From contig CAZIYJ010000003.1 of NCBI GenBank assembly GCA_964543475.1, positions 399,211 to 463,210 on the forward strand: a DNA stretch of 64,000 nucleotides, written 5' to 3'. The DNA comes from JAYSYM01 sp964543475 (GTDB lineage: Bacteria; Bdellovibrionota; Bdellovibrionia; Bdellovibrionales; JAMPXM01). Within the stretch, counting starts at the first letter, position 1. Each line of letters begins with the position of its first letter. A program made the position numbers and the translations under genes. The notes below the pieces were generated by a model. That model had not been told where the DNA came from. It worked only from the letters and a program-made list of their open reading frames with translations, and did no database searches. Shown piece by piece: positions 15,902 to 24,243 of the stretch.

Positions 15902-17020
15902 CTAGAATAAGAATCTTCGGTACGCGACACTCGACACTAATCCCAAGCCCACCATTGTTGTTAGCATGCTCGATCCACCGTAAGAGAGCAGCGGGAGCGG
16001 AATTCCGACGATTGGCAACAGGCCGATCACCATGCCTATGTTAATGAACATATGCCAAAATAAAATTCCCATAATTCCGAAGGCAAGAATTGCCCCGGCC
16101 TTGTCTCGCGCTTGAGATGCGATCCTCGTTCCCAGACTGAACAAAATTGCAAAGAGTCCAATCGTGATAAGGCTTCCTAAAAATCCATGCTCTTCACTCA
16201 GCACGCTATAAATAAAGTCAGTGTGACGTTCTGGTAAGAACTCAAGTTGTGACTGAGTACCTTTTCTGAAACCTTTTCCGTACACGCGCCCGCTACCAAC
16301 CGCGATTTTAGATTGAATACTGTTGTACCCTGCGCCGCGAGGGTCACGTCCCGGAGAAATGAAAGTAAGAACGCGGTCTCGTTGATAGTCGTGAAGTAAG
16401 AACTTCCAGGCAACGGGAAGGAAGAGTGCAACGATGACCGCAGCTGTTATCAAAATTCTTCTGCGGATACCGATGAACAAGCAAATCGTACCGCCTGTTG
16501 CAAGTAACATCATTGCCGAACCGAGATCGGGTTGCTCAGCCGTAATCAAGAACGGAACAAAGACGATTGTCAGTGGCATCAGTAACTGTTTAAGACCCAT
16601 GCCATTTAAGTACGAGCCTTGCGACATGACTCGGGCAAGCACAAGCACAAGAGCGATCTTCATGGTTTCGGAGGGTTGATAGCTAAATAGTCCGAAATCG
16701 AGCCAGCGCTGAGCTCCGAGTGCCACTTTACCAACAAACATAACTGCGATGAGCGCAATCAAATTCAATCCGTAAATGACCCATGCAAGTCTTAAGATGA
16801 TTTGATAATCGAGAAAGGTGACGAGAAAAAAGAACATCCAGCCACCCACCAACCAAAAAATTTGAGCGACGAATAGTCGGTTGGTACCAGAAGTGGCCGC
16901 GCCATGAGTTGCGCTGTATAAGTTAATTAATCCGATCAGGTTAAGAGCCATGATCGCGAACGCATAATTCCAATCGATTCTTTTAAAGAAGGTACGACCT
17001 TCTAAATGCATGGCACTCAT
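15902..17020 (-). CDS. rodA: RodA, SEDS-family peptidoglycan glycosyltransferase
   Basis: Polymerises glycan strands of lateral cell wall together with PBP2 in the elongasome (inner membrane). 372 residues, about ten membrane segments. SEDS signatures: AEQPDLGSAMMLLATG, the functional QPDLG loop, PERHTDFIYSVLSEEHGFLG, and the C-terminal GIPLPLLSYGGSSMLTTM. Its ATG overlaps the mrdA stop as ATGA, so translation is coupled to PBP2. Confidence 0.96.
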   Translation of the reverse strand: MSAMHLEGRTFFKRIDWNYAFAIMALNLIGLINLYSATHGAATSGTNRLFVAQIFWLVGGWMFFFLVTFLDYQIILRLAWVIYGLNLIALIAVMFVGKVALGAQRWLDFGLFSYQPSETMKIALVLVLARVMSQGSYLNGMGLKQLLMPLTIVFVPFLITAEQPDLGSAMMLLATGGTICLFIGIRRRILITAAVIVALFLPVAWKFLLHDYQRDRVLTFISPGRDPRGAGYNSIQSKIAVGSGRVYGKGFRKGTQSQLEFLPERHTDFIYSVLSEEHGFLGSLITIGLFAILFSLGTRIASQARDKAGAILAFGIMGILFWHMFINIGMVIGLLPIVGIPLPLLSYGGSSMLTTMVGLGLVSSVAYRRFLF

Positions 17021-19044
17021 TCGCCCTCGATCCTTTCGCCGACTGTATCAACCGCCGGCCTTGGCGCCGCAAGTGCAGCAGCAGGAGACGAAAGCTTGCG
17101 CGCTTCGCCTGGTTTCTTTCGCAGATCACGGTCAAGCCATTCCGGGTGATATTTCGCAACGTAGGCGCGAACAATTTCGCGCGCAACTGGTGCTGCGCCC
17201 GAAGATCCGTGACAAGAATGCTCTGCTAAAATTCCGAAAACAATTTCAGGTTTGTCTGCCGGAGCGTAACCTATGAACCAGCCATGGTGACGCTGTTTTT
17301 TTGGACGAGCTTCGCAAGTCGAGTAAATTTGATCGGCCGAGAAGTTCATAACTTGGCTCGTTCCGGTTTTGCCGGCGATTTCAATGAACGGGAGCTTTGA
17401 GCCTCGAGCTGTTCCGCGCTCGCCGTTGACGACCATTCGCAAACCTTCTTTAACAGTCTGAAAAACTTTTTTATCTACAAAAACATCTCCGCCTGGCTGA
17501 CTTAAATCTCGTATAACTTGTGGCGAAAACTCTTTTTCAACTTTGTTCGCTGAGTTCAAAATTTTCTTCACGAGCATGGGCTTAACGACAATACCTTCAG
17601 TTCCAATGGCGTTGTAAGCAACGGCCATTTGTAGCGGAGTCGTGAGAACAAAACCCTGACCAATCGCTACGCTTAAGTTTTCTCCTGGTTGCCAGTCTTC
17701 ACCGAGGTTGTCTTTCTTCCAGCGCGAGCTTGGCATCAGGCCCGAGACTTCGCCATTCATGTCGATACCAGTTTTGCGGCCAATGCCCAGCGCATCGCAA
17801 TACTTGTGCATCTTATCGATTCCGAGGCCGATTCCCATTTTATAAAAGAAAACGTTACTTGAGCGTTCGATCGCTTGAGTAACGACGAGATTACCGTGAC
17901 CACCTTTTAAATGATCGTGATAAGGTCGGCCACCAAATCTTAGTACCCCAGGGCAAGCTACGACTGTGTTGGAAGATATGAATTTTTCTGCTAACGCTGC
18001 AACCGCTATGATGGGCTTAAACGTTGAGCCCGGAGAGTTGTGATCTTGAATAGCCTTGTTTCGCAGCGGCTTGTCTGGGTCGTTCACGAGCTTTGACCAC
18101 ATTGCCGATCCGATCCCTCTCGAGAACTCATTGGGATCATAAGAAGGTGCATTCACCCACGCCAGAATTTCGCCATTAGTTTTCATGGCGACTGCGCCAC
18201 CGATTCTTCCGCCATCAACGAATGCACGGTAAGCAGCTTCCTGCACATCTTTATCAATTGTGAGGATGAGATTGTTTCCTGGAAGTGCATCTTGAATGCC
18301 GTTCACCATTCCTAAAAGATCAGGATTATCTGGTGTTGCTTCGCGACCTCGGGCGTCGACCTGCATGACCGAAATTCCATCTTTGCCGCGTAATATGCGA
18401 TCCATGAATTCTTCAAGACCACTTTTGCCGACAATGTCTCCTTGTTGGAACGTCGTTGTTCCACCACTTTTCTTTGTGATGATTTCAAGTTGTCGTTTTG
18501 AAATTTCGCTGACGTATCCAAACAGTTGAGCGCCGTTGCCTTGAAGCGGGTAAGAGCGAAGCACAGCTTCTTTAATATCGAGGCCCGAGTATTCAAGCTT
18601 CAAAAGTTCAAGCCTGAAGATTTCCTCGTGATTTAAATTCTCTTTGATGCGCACAGGTCTAAATGGACCATTGGCGATTCGACTTCGCTTAACTTCGGCT
18701 AAAACTTTCGCCGCAGGTATTTTCAATACTTCGCCAACAGCTTCTGCAGTTTTTTCGAGATCGGCTACATACTGAGGAGAAATCGTCGCTTCAAAACCAG
18801 GAAGATTCTCAACTAAGATCTCGCCGTTGCGATCGTAAATAATTCCGCGAGGTGCCAGAATTTTTGTTTCTTTAATTGAGTTCTGCTCAGAGAACTGACG
18901 AAGCTCGGCGCCATTTAGAATTTGCAAAAACCAAAGGCGGATAGTGAAAACGGTGAACGCAAAAATAATGACACCGTAAATCCAACGATAGCGCGACTGG
19001 TATTCCTTGGCCTCTTCTGCATTTGCTAAATAATTCGTAGCCAT
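17017..19044 (-). CDS. mrdA: PBP2 (MrdA), peptidoglycan transpeptidase
   Basis: Monofunctional class B penicillin-binding protein that cross-links lateral wall. 675 residues: short cytoplasmic tail, one membrane anchor (about 22-44, WIYGVIIFAFTVFTIRLWFL), dimerisation/pedestal domain (LAPRGIIYDRNGEIL), and transpeptidase domain with the three active-site motifs STFK (NSPGSTFKPIIA), SSN (ERSSNVFFYKMG) and KTG (IAGKTGTSQV). The Ala/Pro-rich C-terminal tail is extra. Starts with a TAATG overlap with mreD and ends with ATGA into rodA. Confidence 0.96.
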   Translation of the reverse strand: MATNYLANAEEAKEYQSRYRWIYGVIIFAFTVFTIRLWFLQILNGAELRQFSEQNSIKETKILAPRGIIYDRNGEILVENLPGFEATISPQYVADLEKTAEAVGEVLKIPAAKVLAEVKRSRIANGPFRPVRIKENLNHEEIFRLELLKLEYSGLDIKEAVLRSYPLQGNGAQLFGYVSEISKRQLEIITKKSGGTTTFQQGDIVGKSGLEEFMDRILRGKDGISVMQVDARGREATPDNPDLLGMVNGIQDALPGNNLILTIDKDVQEAAYRAFVDGGRIGGAVAMKTNGEILAWVNAPSYDPNEFSRGIGSAMWSKLVNDPDKPLRNKAIQDHNSPGSTFKPIIAVAALAEKFISSNTVVACPGVLRFGGRPYHDHLKGGHGNLVVTQAIERSSNVFFYKMGIGLGIDKMHKYCDALGIGRKTGIDMNGEVSGLMPSSRWKKDNLGEDWQPGENLSVAIGQGFVLTTPLQMAVAYNAIGTEGIVVKPMLVKKILNSANKVEKEFSPQVIRDLSQPGGDVFVDKKVFQTVKEGLRMVVNGERGTARGSKLPFIEIAGKTGTSQVMNFSADQIYSTCEARPKKQRHHGWFIGYAPADKPEIVFGILAEHSCHGSSGAAPVAREIVRAYVAKYHPEWLDRDLRKKPGEARKLSSPAAALAAPRPAVDTVGERIEGE

Positions 19045-19586
19045 TAAATAATTTCCGTACTTGTTGCTCGCGTCGTTTCCTCTTGTCCAGTAATGCGATC
19101 AATCCAATGAAAGAGCGCAAAGAGGGTCGGAGCGAACAAACTAGTTAAAAGACTTTCGGCGATCCAATCAATCATCTGCGGTGAAGTCAGTTTCGTAGCT
19201 TCAAAGAGAAGTGAAAGAATCCAATAAAACACGTGAAAGAAAAACGCGCTAAATCCGCAAATCATCATGGTGTAGGAGTTCGAACTCCAGAAAATTCGCT
19301 TTCTGAAAAGCCGTGCGCCAATGGTGACCATGTACATCGAACTTAAAAGCAAGCCATCGCTCATCGCTGTCATTGTCGAAAGTGCAAAACCAAAGAGCGC
19401 AGTTACAATCATTGCCTCAAGTGATGAGCGGAAGATCGCGATAAAGATTAAAGCGGGAATCCAAAGCGCCGGGGCTGGAATGTAACCAAACACTTGAAAC
19501 CAAAATGAAGACTGAATGGTTCCAAGTAGAACCACAGATAGAAGCATCAAGAAAATATTGGAAGCCCTAAGTAGGCGCTCCTTCAT
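19044..19586 (-). CDS. mreD: MreD rod-shape membrane protein
   Basis: 180-residue, five-to-six-helix inner-membrane protein of the MreCD-PBP2-RodA complex. The sequence is weakly conserved, as usual for MreD; the assignment rests on size, hydrophobicity (IFLMLLSVVLLGTIQSSFW, ALWIPALIFIAIFRSSLEAM) and exact position between mreC (ATGA overlap) and mrdA (TAATG overlap). Confidence 0.85.
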   Translation of the reverse strand: MKERLLRASNIFLMLLSVVLLGTIQSSFWFQVFGYIPAPALWIPALIFIAIFRSSLEAMIVTALFGFALSTMTAMSDGLLLSSMYMVTIGARLFRKRIFWSSNSYTMMICGFSAFFFHVFYWILSLLFEATKLTSPQMIDWIAESLLTSLFAPTLFALFHWIDRITGQEETTRATSTEII

Positions 19587-20545
19587 CGTGCGTCTCCGCT
19601 TGTTGTGACTGGGCGAGGTGCTACGAAAGCCCCTCTTTCTTCAGCCTTGGGTTGTTGCGGATCGGGATTCATCTTTGAAAGAAGGGGAGGGCCGAAGTCA
19701 GCACCTTCACCGCGCTGATTAAAATCTTCGTTTCCAGAATTCAACACTACGAAAACTTCTTCAAGGTTTGTCGGATTAACAATCGGCTGTACAGTTGCTT
19801 CTTGGCTGATGCCATAGTCAGTCTTCTTGACAGCTGTGATGCGACCAATCGGAAAGCCCTTCGGGAAATAACCTTGTAGCCCAGAGGTCACGATCACATC
19901 ACCTACGCTCACGTCATCGGCGCGCTCTAAATATTTCAGTCTGCAAGTTGAGCGTGTTTTGCCAGAAACAATCCCCCATGCGCGCGTTCGCTGAACAATC
20001 GCATCAATGCTTGATGAGCGGTGAGTGAGTAAAAGAATTTGCGAAGTGGTTGCTTCAAGCTCTTCAACGTAGCCAACGACACCTTCAACCGTGATCACGG
20101 CCTGAAGTTTTTTAAGCCCATGCTCGGTTCCGCGATTGATTCGAATCGAATAGTCATCGGCACTTAAATCACGTGCGATTACTTTTGCGGTTAACAGTTG
20201 CATCTTCGTGCTTTGTTTAAAGTCGAGAAGCTTATTGAGGCGTTCGTTTTCAAGTTTTAATTCAGACATCGAGCCCAGCTGAGCTCTCAACTCTTCATTC
20301 TCGCGATTTAAAATTTGGTTTTGTTTTTTGATCCCTACGAGCTTTAGGTACATTGACGTAGTGCCGCGAACGCCGCTGGTGAAGCTGCCATATGAATTTT
20401 GAACTGACGTCACCATCCAGTTAAAAGGCATCTGGTACCAGGGGGCCTCGCCGGGATTGCGCTTCATGTTGATAGACAAAATAGGGAGTGCCGCGATGAA
20501 GAGCACTATAAGTGCCTTGCGAATGTCGAACGCGAAGAAATTCAA
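19583..20545 (-). CDS. mreC: MreC rod-shape-determining protein
   Basis: Periplasmic scaffold that activates PBP2/RodA. About 320 residues: N-terminal membrane anchor (ALIVLFIAALPILSI), coiled coil (about 65-110, QILNRENEELRAQLGSMSEL), then the two beta-barrel domains (AKVIARDLSADDYSIRINRG, GVVGYVEELEATTSQILLLTHRSSS, GDVIVTSGLQGYFPKGFPIGRI). Two TTG starts are possible: 20557, and 20545, which has GAGG 6 bases upstream and is preferred. mreB is not next to it, unlike in most rod-shaped bacteria. First gene of the mreCD-mrdA-rodA operon; divergent from the PpiD-like gene. Confidence 0.93.
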   Translation of the reverse strand: MNFFAFDIRKALIVLFIAALPILSINMKRNPGEAPWYQMPFNWMVTSVQNSYGSFTSGVRGTTSMYLKLVGIKKQNQILNRENEELRAQLGSMSELKLENERLNKLLDFKQSTKMQLLTAKVIARDLSADDYSIRINRGTEHGLKKLQAVITVEGVVGYVEELEATTSQILLLTHRSSSIDAIVQRTRAWGIVSGKTRSTCRLKYLERADDVSVGDVIVTSGLQGYFPKGFPIGRITAVKKTDYGISQEATVQPIVNPTNLEEVFVVLNSGNEDFNQRGEGADFGPPLLSKMNPDPQQPKAEERGAFVAPRPVTTSGDAR

Positions 20546-20712
20546 AGCTGACCTCAAAAAGTAGTCGATGCGTTTATTGGCTTACGGAAAGGCTAGCAAA
20601 GCGGCCCCTCATTTCCAAGAAAACTCCTTGAAAAATCATATAAATATCGCTCAAATGGCGACTCGCCTAAGTGAGAAATCCAGCGAACTCGAAACTGTAA
20701 TTGGGGGCTCCC

Positions 20713-22254
20713 GTGCTAGAAGATCTTCGCCGTCGTCGGAAAAATGTAATGAGAAACATCGTAGCTTGGACTTTATTCGGTGCGATTATCATCGTTTTCG
20801 TTTTCTGGGGGGCTCAATCTCAGATGAGTAGCGGCATGGCAGGCGCCGGATCAGCTGCTTACGTAAACTCGAAAGTCATTTCGATCGCTGATTTCCAAGA
20901 GCAAATGGATAATCTCGAGAGAAACCCTTATCTATCACAGTTGCTCCAAGGCGAAGGCGGTCGACGTCAGCTTCAGATGATGGCTGTGAATCAACTTGTT
21001 AACTCTGAGCTAGCAGTTCAAGCGGCTGAAAAAGAGGGCGTAAGAGTTGCTGACGCTCAGGTACGCGAAGTGATCATTAGCGTTCCGGCCTTCCAAGAAG
21101 ATGGAAAATTTAGACGCGAACGCTACATGGCATTCTTAGACGGAACACGCCGCAAACCTGCTGATTTTGAAGACAAGCTTCGCAAAGACGAGATGATCCG
21201 AGAAACTGAGCGTTTGTTAAGCCTTGCGCTTCAGCCGTCGGCGCTTGAAATTGAAAAACAAAAGGAAATTGAACAGTTTAAAGCGAATGCTGAATTCGTT
21301 ACTTTCACTCCTGATCAGCTTGCTTCGAAGATTCAGGTCAGCGAAACCGAAGTGAATGAGTTCATCGCGCAACCTGAGAGCAAGGCAAAGGTCGAGGAGT
21401 TTTTCAAAACCAATCAAGCGAATTTCTCAACTCAAGAGCAAGTCCGTGCTCGCCATATTTTAGTAAAAGCTGACAAGGGCGATGCAAAATCAGTCGAAGC
21501 GGCTCGCGCAAAAGTTGCGGCAATTCAAAAGCGCTTAGATGCAAAAGAAGATTTCTCAAAAGTTGCCAAAGAAGTCAGTGATGATCCGGGCTCAAAAGCT
21601 GCCGGCGGAGACCTTGGTTTCTTCAATCGCGGAAGAATGGTTTCAGAGTTTGAGAAAGCTGCATTTGAGCTTCAGCCAAATACGGTCAGCGCACCGATAC
21701 AAACTGATTATGGCTTTCACATTATTCAAGTACTTGAGAAAAAGCCCGCTCAAGAAAGCAGCCTTGAGACCGCAAGCCCGCAAATTGCTAGACAATTTGT
21801 TGCTGGCAAAAAAGTAAATGATCGAATTGAGCAGCTAAAAGGATTCTTAAAAACTGATGACTTGGCAGCGGTTCAAAAGTGGGCAGCGGAACAAGGACTC
21901 AAGTGGGAAGAAACTGGTGCGTTCTCGATCACTGCTCAGCAAATTCCAAAGATCGGCACTAACGATGAGTTTGCATCTGCCGCATTCACTTTGAGCGAAA
22001 AAAATCCACTTGCGGGTGACGTGATTCGCGCTGGCGAAAGTCAGTATGTCGTGAAATACAAAGCCGTTCCAGCAAGCGAAAAAGGTAAATCGTCTCAAGG
22101 TGAGAATGCTGGTCTCATGAAAGAACAGCTCGCAATGAATCGCGCGCAAGATGCGTTTCAGCGTTGGTTAACAGAAGTGAGAAAAACTTCGACAATTTCG
22201 ATCAATCCAGATCTGGGAGCGAATGCACAGGGCATTCAAGACGCTCCATTCTGA
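20713..22254 (+). CDS. PpiD/SurA-like periplasmic peptidyl-prolyl isomerase
   Basis: Membrane-anchored periplasmic folding chaperone. 513 residues from a GTG at 20713, which has GGGGG 5 bases upstream; the frame is open to a TTG at 20701 overlapping that site. One N-terminal helix (IVAWTLFGAIIIVFVFWGA), SurA-type chaperone segments (about 40-200, SKVISIADFQEQMDNLERNP) and one parvulin domain, about 240-340 (QVRARHILVKADKGD, GGDLGFFNRGRMVSEFEKAAF, SAPIQTDYGFHIIQVLEKKPA). The architecture matches PpiD rather than soluble SurA. Transcribed alone, divergent from mreC. Confidence 0.92.
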   Translation: MLEDLRRRRKNVMRNIVAWTLFGAIIIVFVFWGAQSQMSSGMAGAGSAAYVNSKVISIADFQEQMDNLERNPYLSQLLQGEGGRRQLQMMAVNQLVNSELAVQAAEKEGVRVADAQVREVIISVPAFQEDGKFRRERYMAFLDGTRRKPADFEDKLRKDEMIRETERLLSLALQPSALEIEKQKEIEQFKANAEFVTFTPDQLASKIQVSETEVNEFIAQPESKAKVEEFFKTNQANFSTQEQVRARHILVKADKGDAKSVEAARAKVAAIQKRLDAKEDFSKVAKEVSDDPGSKAAGGDLGFFNRGRMVSEFEKAAFELQPNTVSAPIQTDYGFHIIQVLEKKPAQESSLETASPQIARQFVAGKKVNDRIEQLKGFLKTDDLAAVQKWAAEQGLKWEETGAFSITAQQIPKIGTNDEFASAAFTLSEKNPLAGDVIRAGESQYVVKYKAVPASEKGKSSQGENAGLMKEQLAMNRAQDAFQRWLTEVRKTSTISINPDLGANAQGIQDAPF

Positions 22255-22347
22255 GAATGATTATTTTCACGATTTAATAATTTAATCCTCCGTAACTCCT
22301 CACGTTTCGCGACCTTCGTCCGAAAAGTATAGGGTGCGGAGGTCCGT

Positions 22348-24180
22348 TTGCTGACGTTAATTAAATCGCTCATAGCAGCCTTCGTTTTCCTTACTTCATC
22401 TTTAAGTATTGCAGCTGAGTTTGTACCAGGCGAAGTGATCATTAAGCTTCGCGGGAAAATGAATTCATTCGAGTCGACTGCGTTTATGGGTAAAGCCAGC
22501 GCAGAAGGTAAGATGAAGCTTAAAAGCTCTTATAAAGGGCTTAACCTCCATCATTTCTCACTTAAAAAAGGTGAAAGCGTTGAAAGCGCTATCGCTGAAC
22601 TTCAAAAAGACCCATCTGTTCAGTACGCCGAACCTAATTTCGTGATTCGGTTAAGTCAGCCAGAAGAAGAGAATACAGAAATGCCGATGTCGCTTGAACA
22701 AATTCAAGCGGCGACAGGTTCACTTGCTATCGCACAAACACTTGCTCCTATTGATTTAAGTGATGCGTGGAATGCAGAAACCGTTGGTTTAGCTTCTCCT
22801 ATTATTGCGGTCCTTGATACCGGAATTGACTACAATCACACAGTCTTTACCGGCTCGAATGCTCTCTGGAGAAATCCGGGCGAAATTTCTGGTAACGGAA
22901 TCGACGACGACGGCAACGGGTATGTTGATGACGTACGTGGTTGGAATTTTTCAAACGGAACTAATAATCCATATGACGACGATTCGCACGGTCACGGTAC
23001 ACACGTTGCCGGTATTATTCTCGGGACAACTCAGAACATTTTAGCAACGCCGATTACGGCAGCACGAATCAAGATTATGCCTTTGAAGTTCTTAGACGCA
23101 AATGGGGCGGGAACAACTTCAAGTGCGGTTCAAGCAATTTACTACGCCGTTAATAATGGAGCGAAAGTTCTTAACAACTCTTGGGGCGGCGGTTCGTACA
23201 GTAACTCGCTCGTTTCTGCACTTGGATACGCTTATGCGCGAGGAGTTGCAGTCGTTGCGGCCGCTGGTAATGCTGGCTCAAACAATGACGTAAGTCCCAT
23301 GTATCCAGCAAGTTATCCAATTCCAAACGTCATATCAGTAGCCGCTACATCTGATTGGGATACTCTTGCGAGTTTCTCTAATTACGGAGCAGGGACAGTG
23401 CACGTCGCAAGCCCAGGCTTATCGATTCGCAGTACTTTGCCTGGTAACGTTTTTGGATATTTATCAGGTACTAGCATGGCAACTCCGTTCGTAGCTGGGA
23501 TCGCAGCGCTGATGGTGCGTGAATCTCCTTCTATGAATGGTTATCAAGTTAAAGAGCTCATTATGGATTCTGCTGAGTCTGTTTCGTCTCTCAGTGGAAA
23601 AGTATCGACTGGCTCTCGCATTAACGTTTTCAATTCAATCGTTTCTGCTAAAACTTCGGCTGTCAGTGCATCGCAACCTAACTTCGATGAGAACTCTGCG
23701 ATGCGTGCTCCAGCTTCTCGAGGTGAATCGACTGCGGCAGGCTGCGGGCGAGTAGGAACCATCGGAGAAAACACTCCTCCAGAAATGAAGAACTTAGGCT
23801 TCTTCTTGATGTTGCTCGTGATGTTCTTACCGGTGTTCCTAAACGTTTACCTTCGTTCAGCGAAAACAGATTCTCGACGTCAACATACTCGCTATCAGAT
23901 TTCATCGGCTGTGAAGCTTAAGGTGGGAGATCGCGAACTCGTTGCTGACGTAAGTACAATTTCTCTCGGCGGAGCACAGCTCAACACTCAAGCACTTCTC
24001 GATCAGGGTGGAATTATAACAATGACGATCGCAAGCCCTGATGGCCAAGATCAGATTCAGGTGCAAGGTAAAGTCGTGTGGCGCGAAGAATGTAAGAGCT
24101 ACGGAGTGCAGTTTGCAAATGCCGAAGAGTCGACTCTCGCAGCCATCTCCCGATGGACCCAAAGCCTCGTAAAAGCCTAA
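22348..24180 (+). CDS. subtilisin-like (S8) protease fused through a membrane helix to a PilZ domain
   Basis: 610 residues, TTG start with GGAGG 5 bases upstream. Signal peptide (1-22), pro-region (VPGEVIIKL...DPSVQYAEPNFVIRL, about 25-105), S8 catalytic domain with Asp (AVLDTGID, near 157), His (DSHGHGTHVAG, near 215), the oxyanion-hole Asn (AAAGNAGS) and Ser (SGTSMATPFVAG, near 376): all intact. A short linker with a Cys (GCGRVGT) is followed by one helix (FFLMLLVMFLPVFLNVYL, about 483-500) and a PilZ-like domain (about 508-605) with RRQHTR and TISLGGAQL; in the second motif the usual Asp/Asn before the Ser is Thr, so c-di-GMP binding is not certain. Topology: protease outside the inner membrane, PilZ in cytosol. 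Followed by a hairpin and a terminator. Confidence 0.88.
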   Translation: MLTLIKSLIAAFVFLTSSLSIAAEFVPGEVIIKLRGKMNSFESTAFMGKASAEGKMKLKSSYKGLNLHHFSLKKGESVESAIAELQKDPSVQYAEPNFVIRLSQPEEENTEMPMSLEQIQAATGSLAIAQTLAPIDLSDAWNAETVGLASPIIAVLDTGIDYNHTVFTGSNALWRNPGEISGNGIDDDGNGYVDDVRGWNFSNGTNNPYDDDSHGHGTHVAGIILGTTQNILATPITAARIKIMPLKFLDANGAGTTSSAVQAIYYAVNNGAKVLNNSWGGGSYSNSLVSALGYAYARGVAVVAAAGNAGSNNDVSPMYPASYPIPNVISVAATSDWDTLASFSNYGAGTVHVASPGLSIRSTLPGNVFGYLSGTSMATPFVAGIAALMVRESPSMNGYQVKELIMDSAESVSSLSGKVSTGSRINVFNSIVSAKTSAVSASQPNFDENSAMRAPASRGESTAAGCGRVGTIGENTPPEMKNLGFFLMLLVMFLPVFLNVYLRSAKTDSRRQHTRYQISSAVKLKVGDRELVADVSTISLGGAQLNTQALLDQGGIITMTIASPDGQDQIQVQGKVVWREECKSYGVQFANAEESTLAAISRWTQSLVKA

Positions 24181-24181
24181 G

Positions 24182-24205
24182 GGTAGCTGCTACCAGAGTG
24201 TAGCA
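24182..24205 (+). repeat. GTAGC/GCTAC hairpin directly after the protease stop codon
   Basis: GGTAGCTGCTACCA starts 1 base after the stop; TGCTAC (24188-24193) pairs with GTAGCA (24200-24205). The same 14-mer sits on the pnp stop at 39426. Confidence 0.6.
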
Positions 24206-24207
24206 AG

Positions 24208-24231
24208 GGCGCGTCAAAGACGCGCCTTTTT
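24208..24231 (+). terminator. intrinsic terminator of the subtilase-PilZ gene
   Basis: Stem GGCGCGTC/GACGCGCC with AAA loop followed by five T. It lies between this gene and the convergent gene ending at 24244. Confidence 0.9.
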
Positions 24232-24243
24232 GCATTTAAAGGG

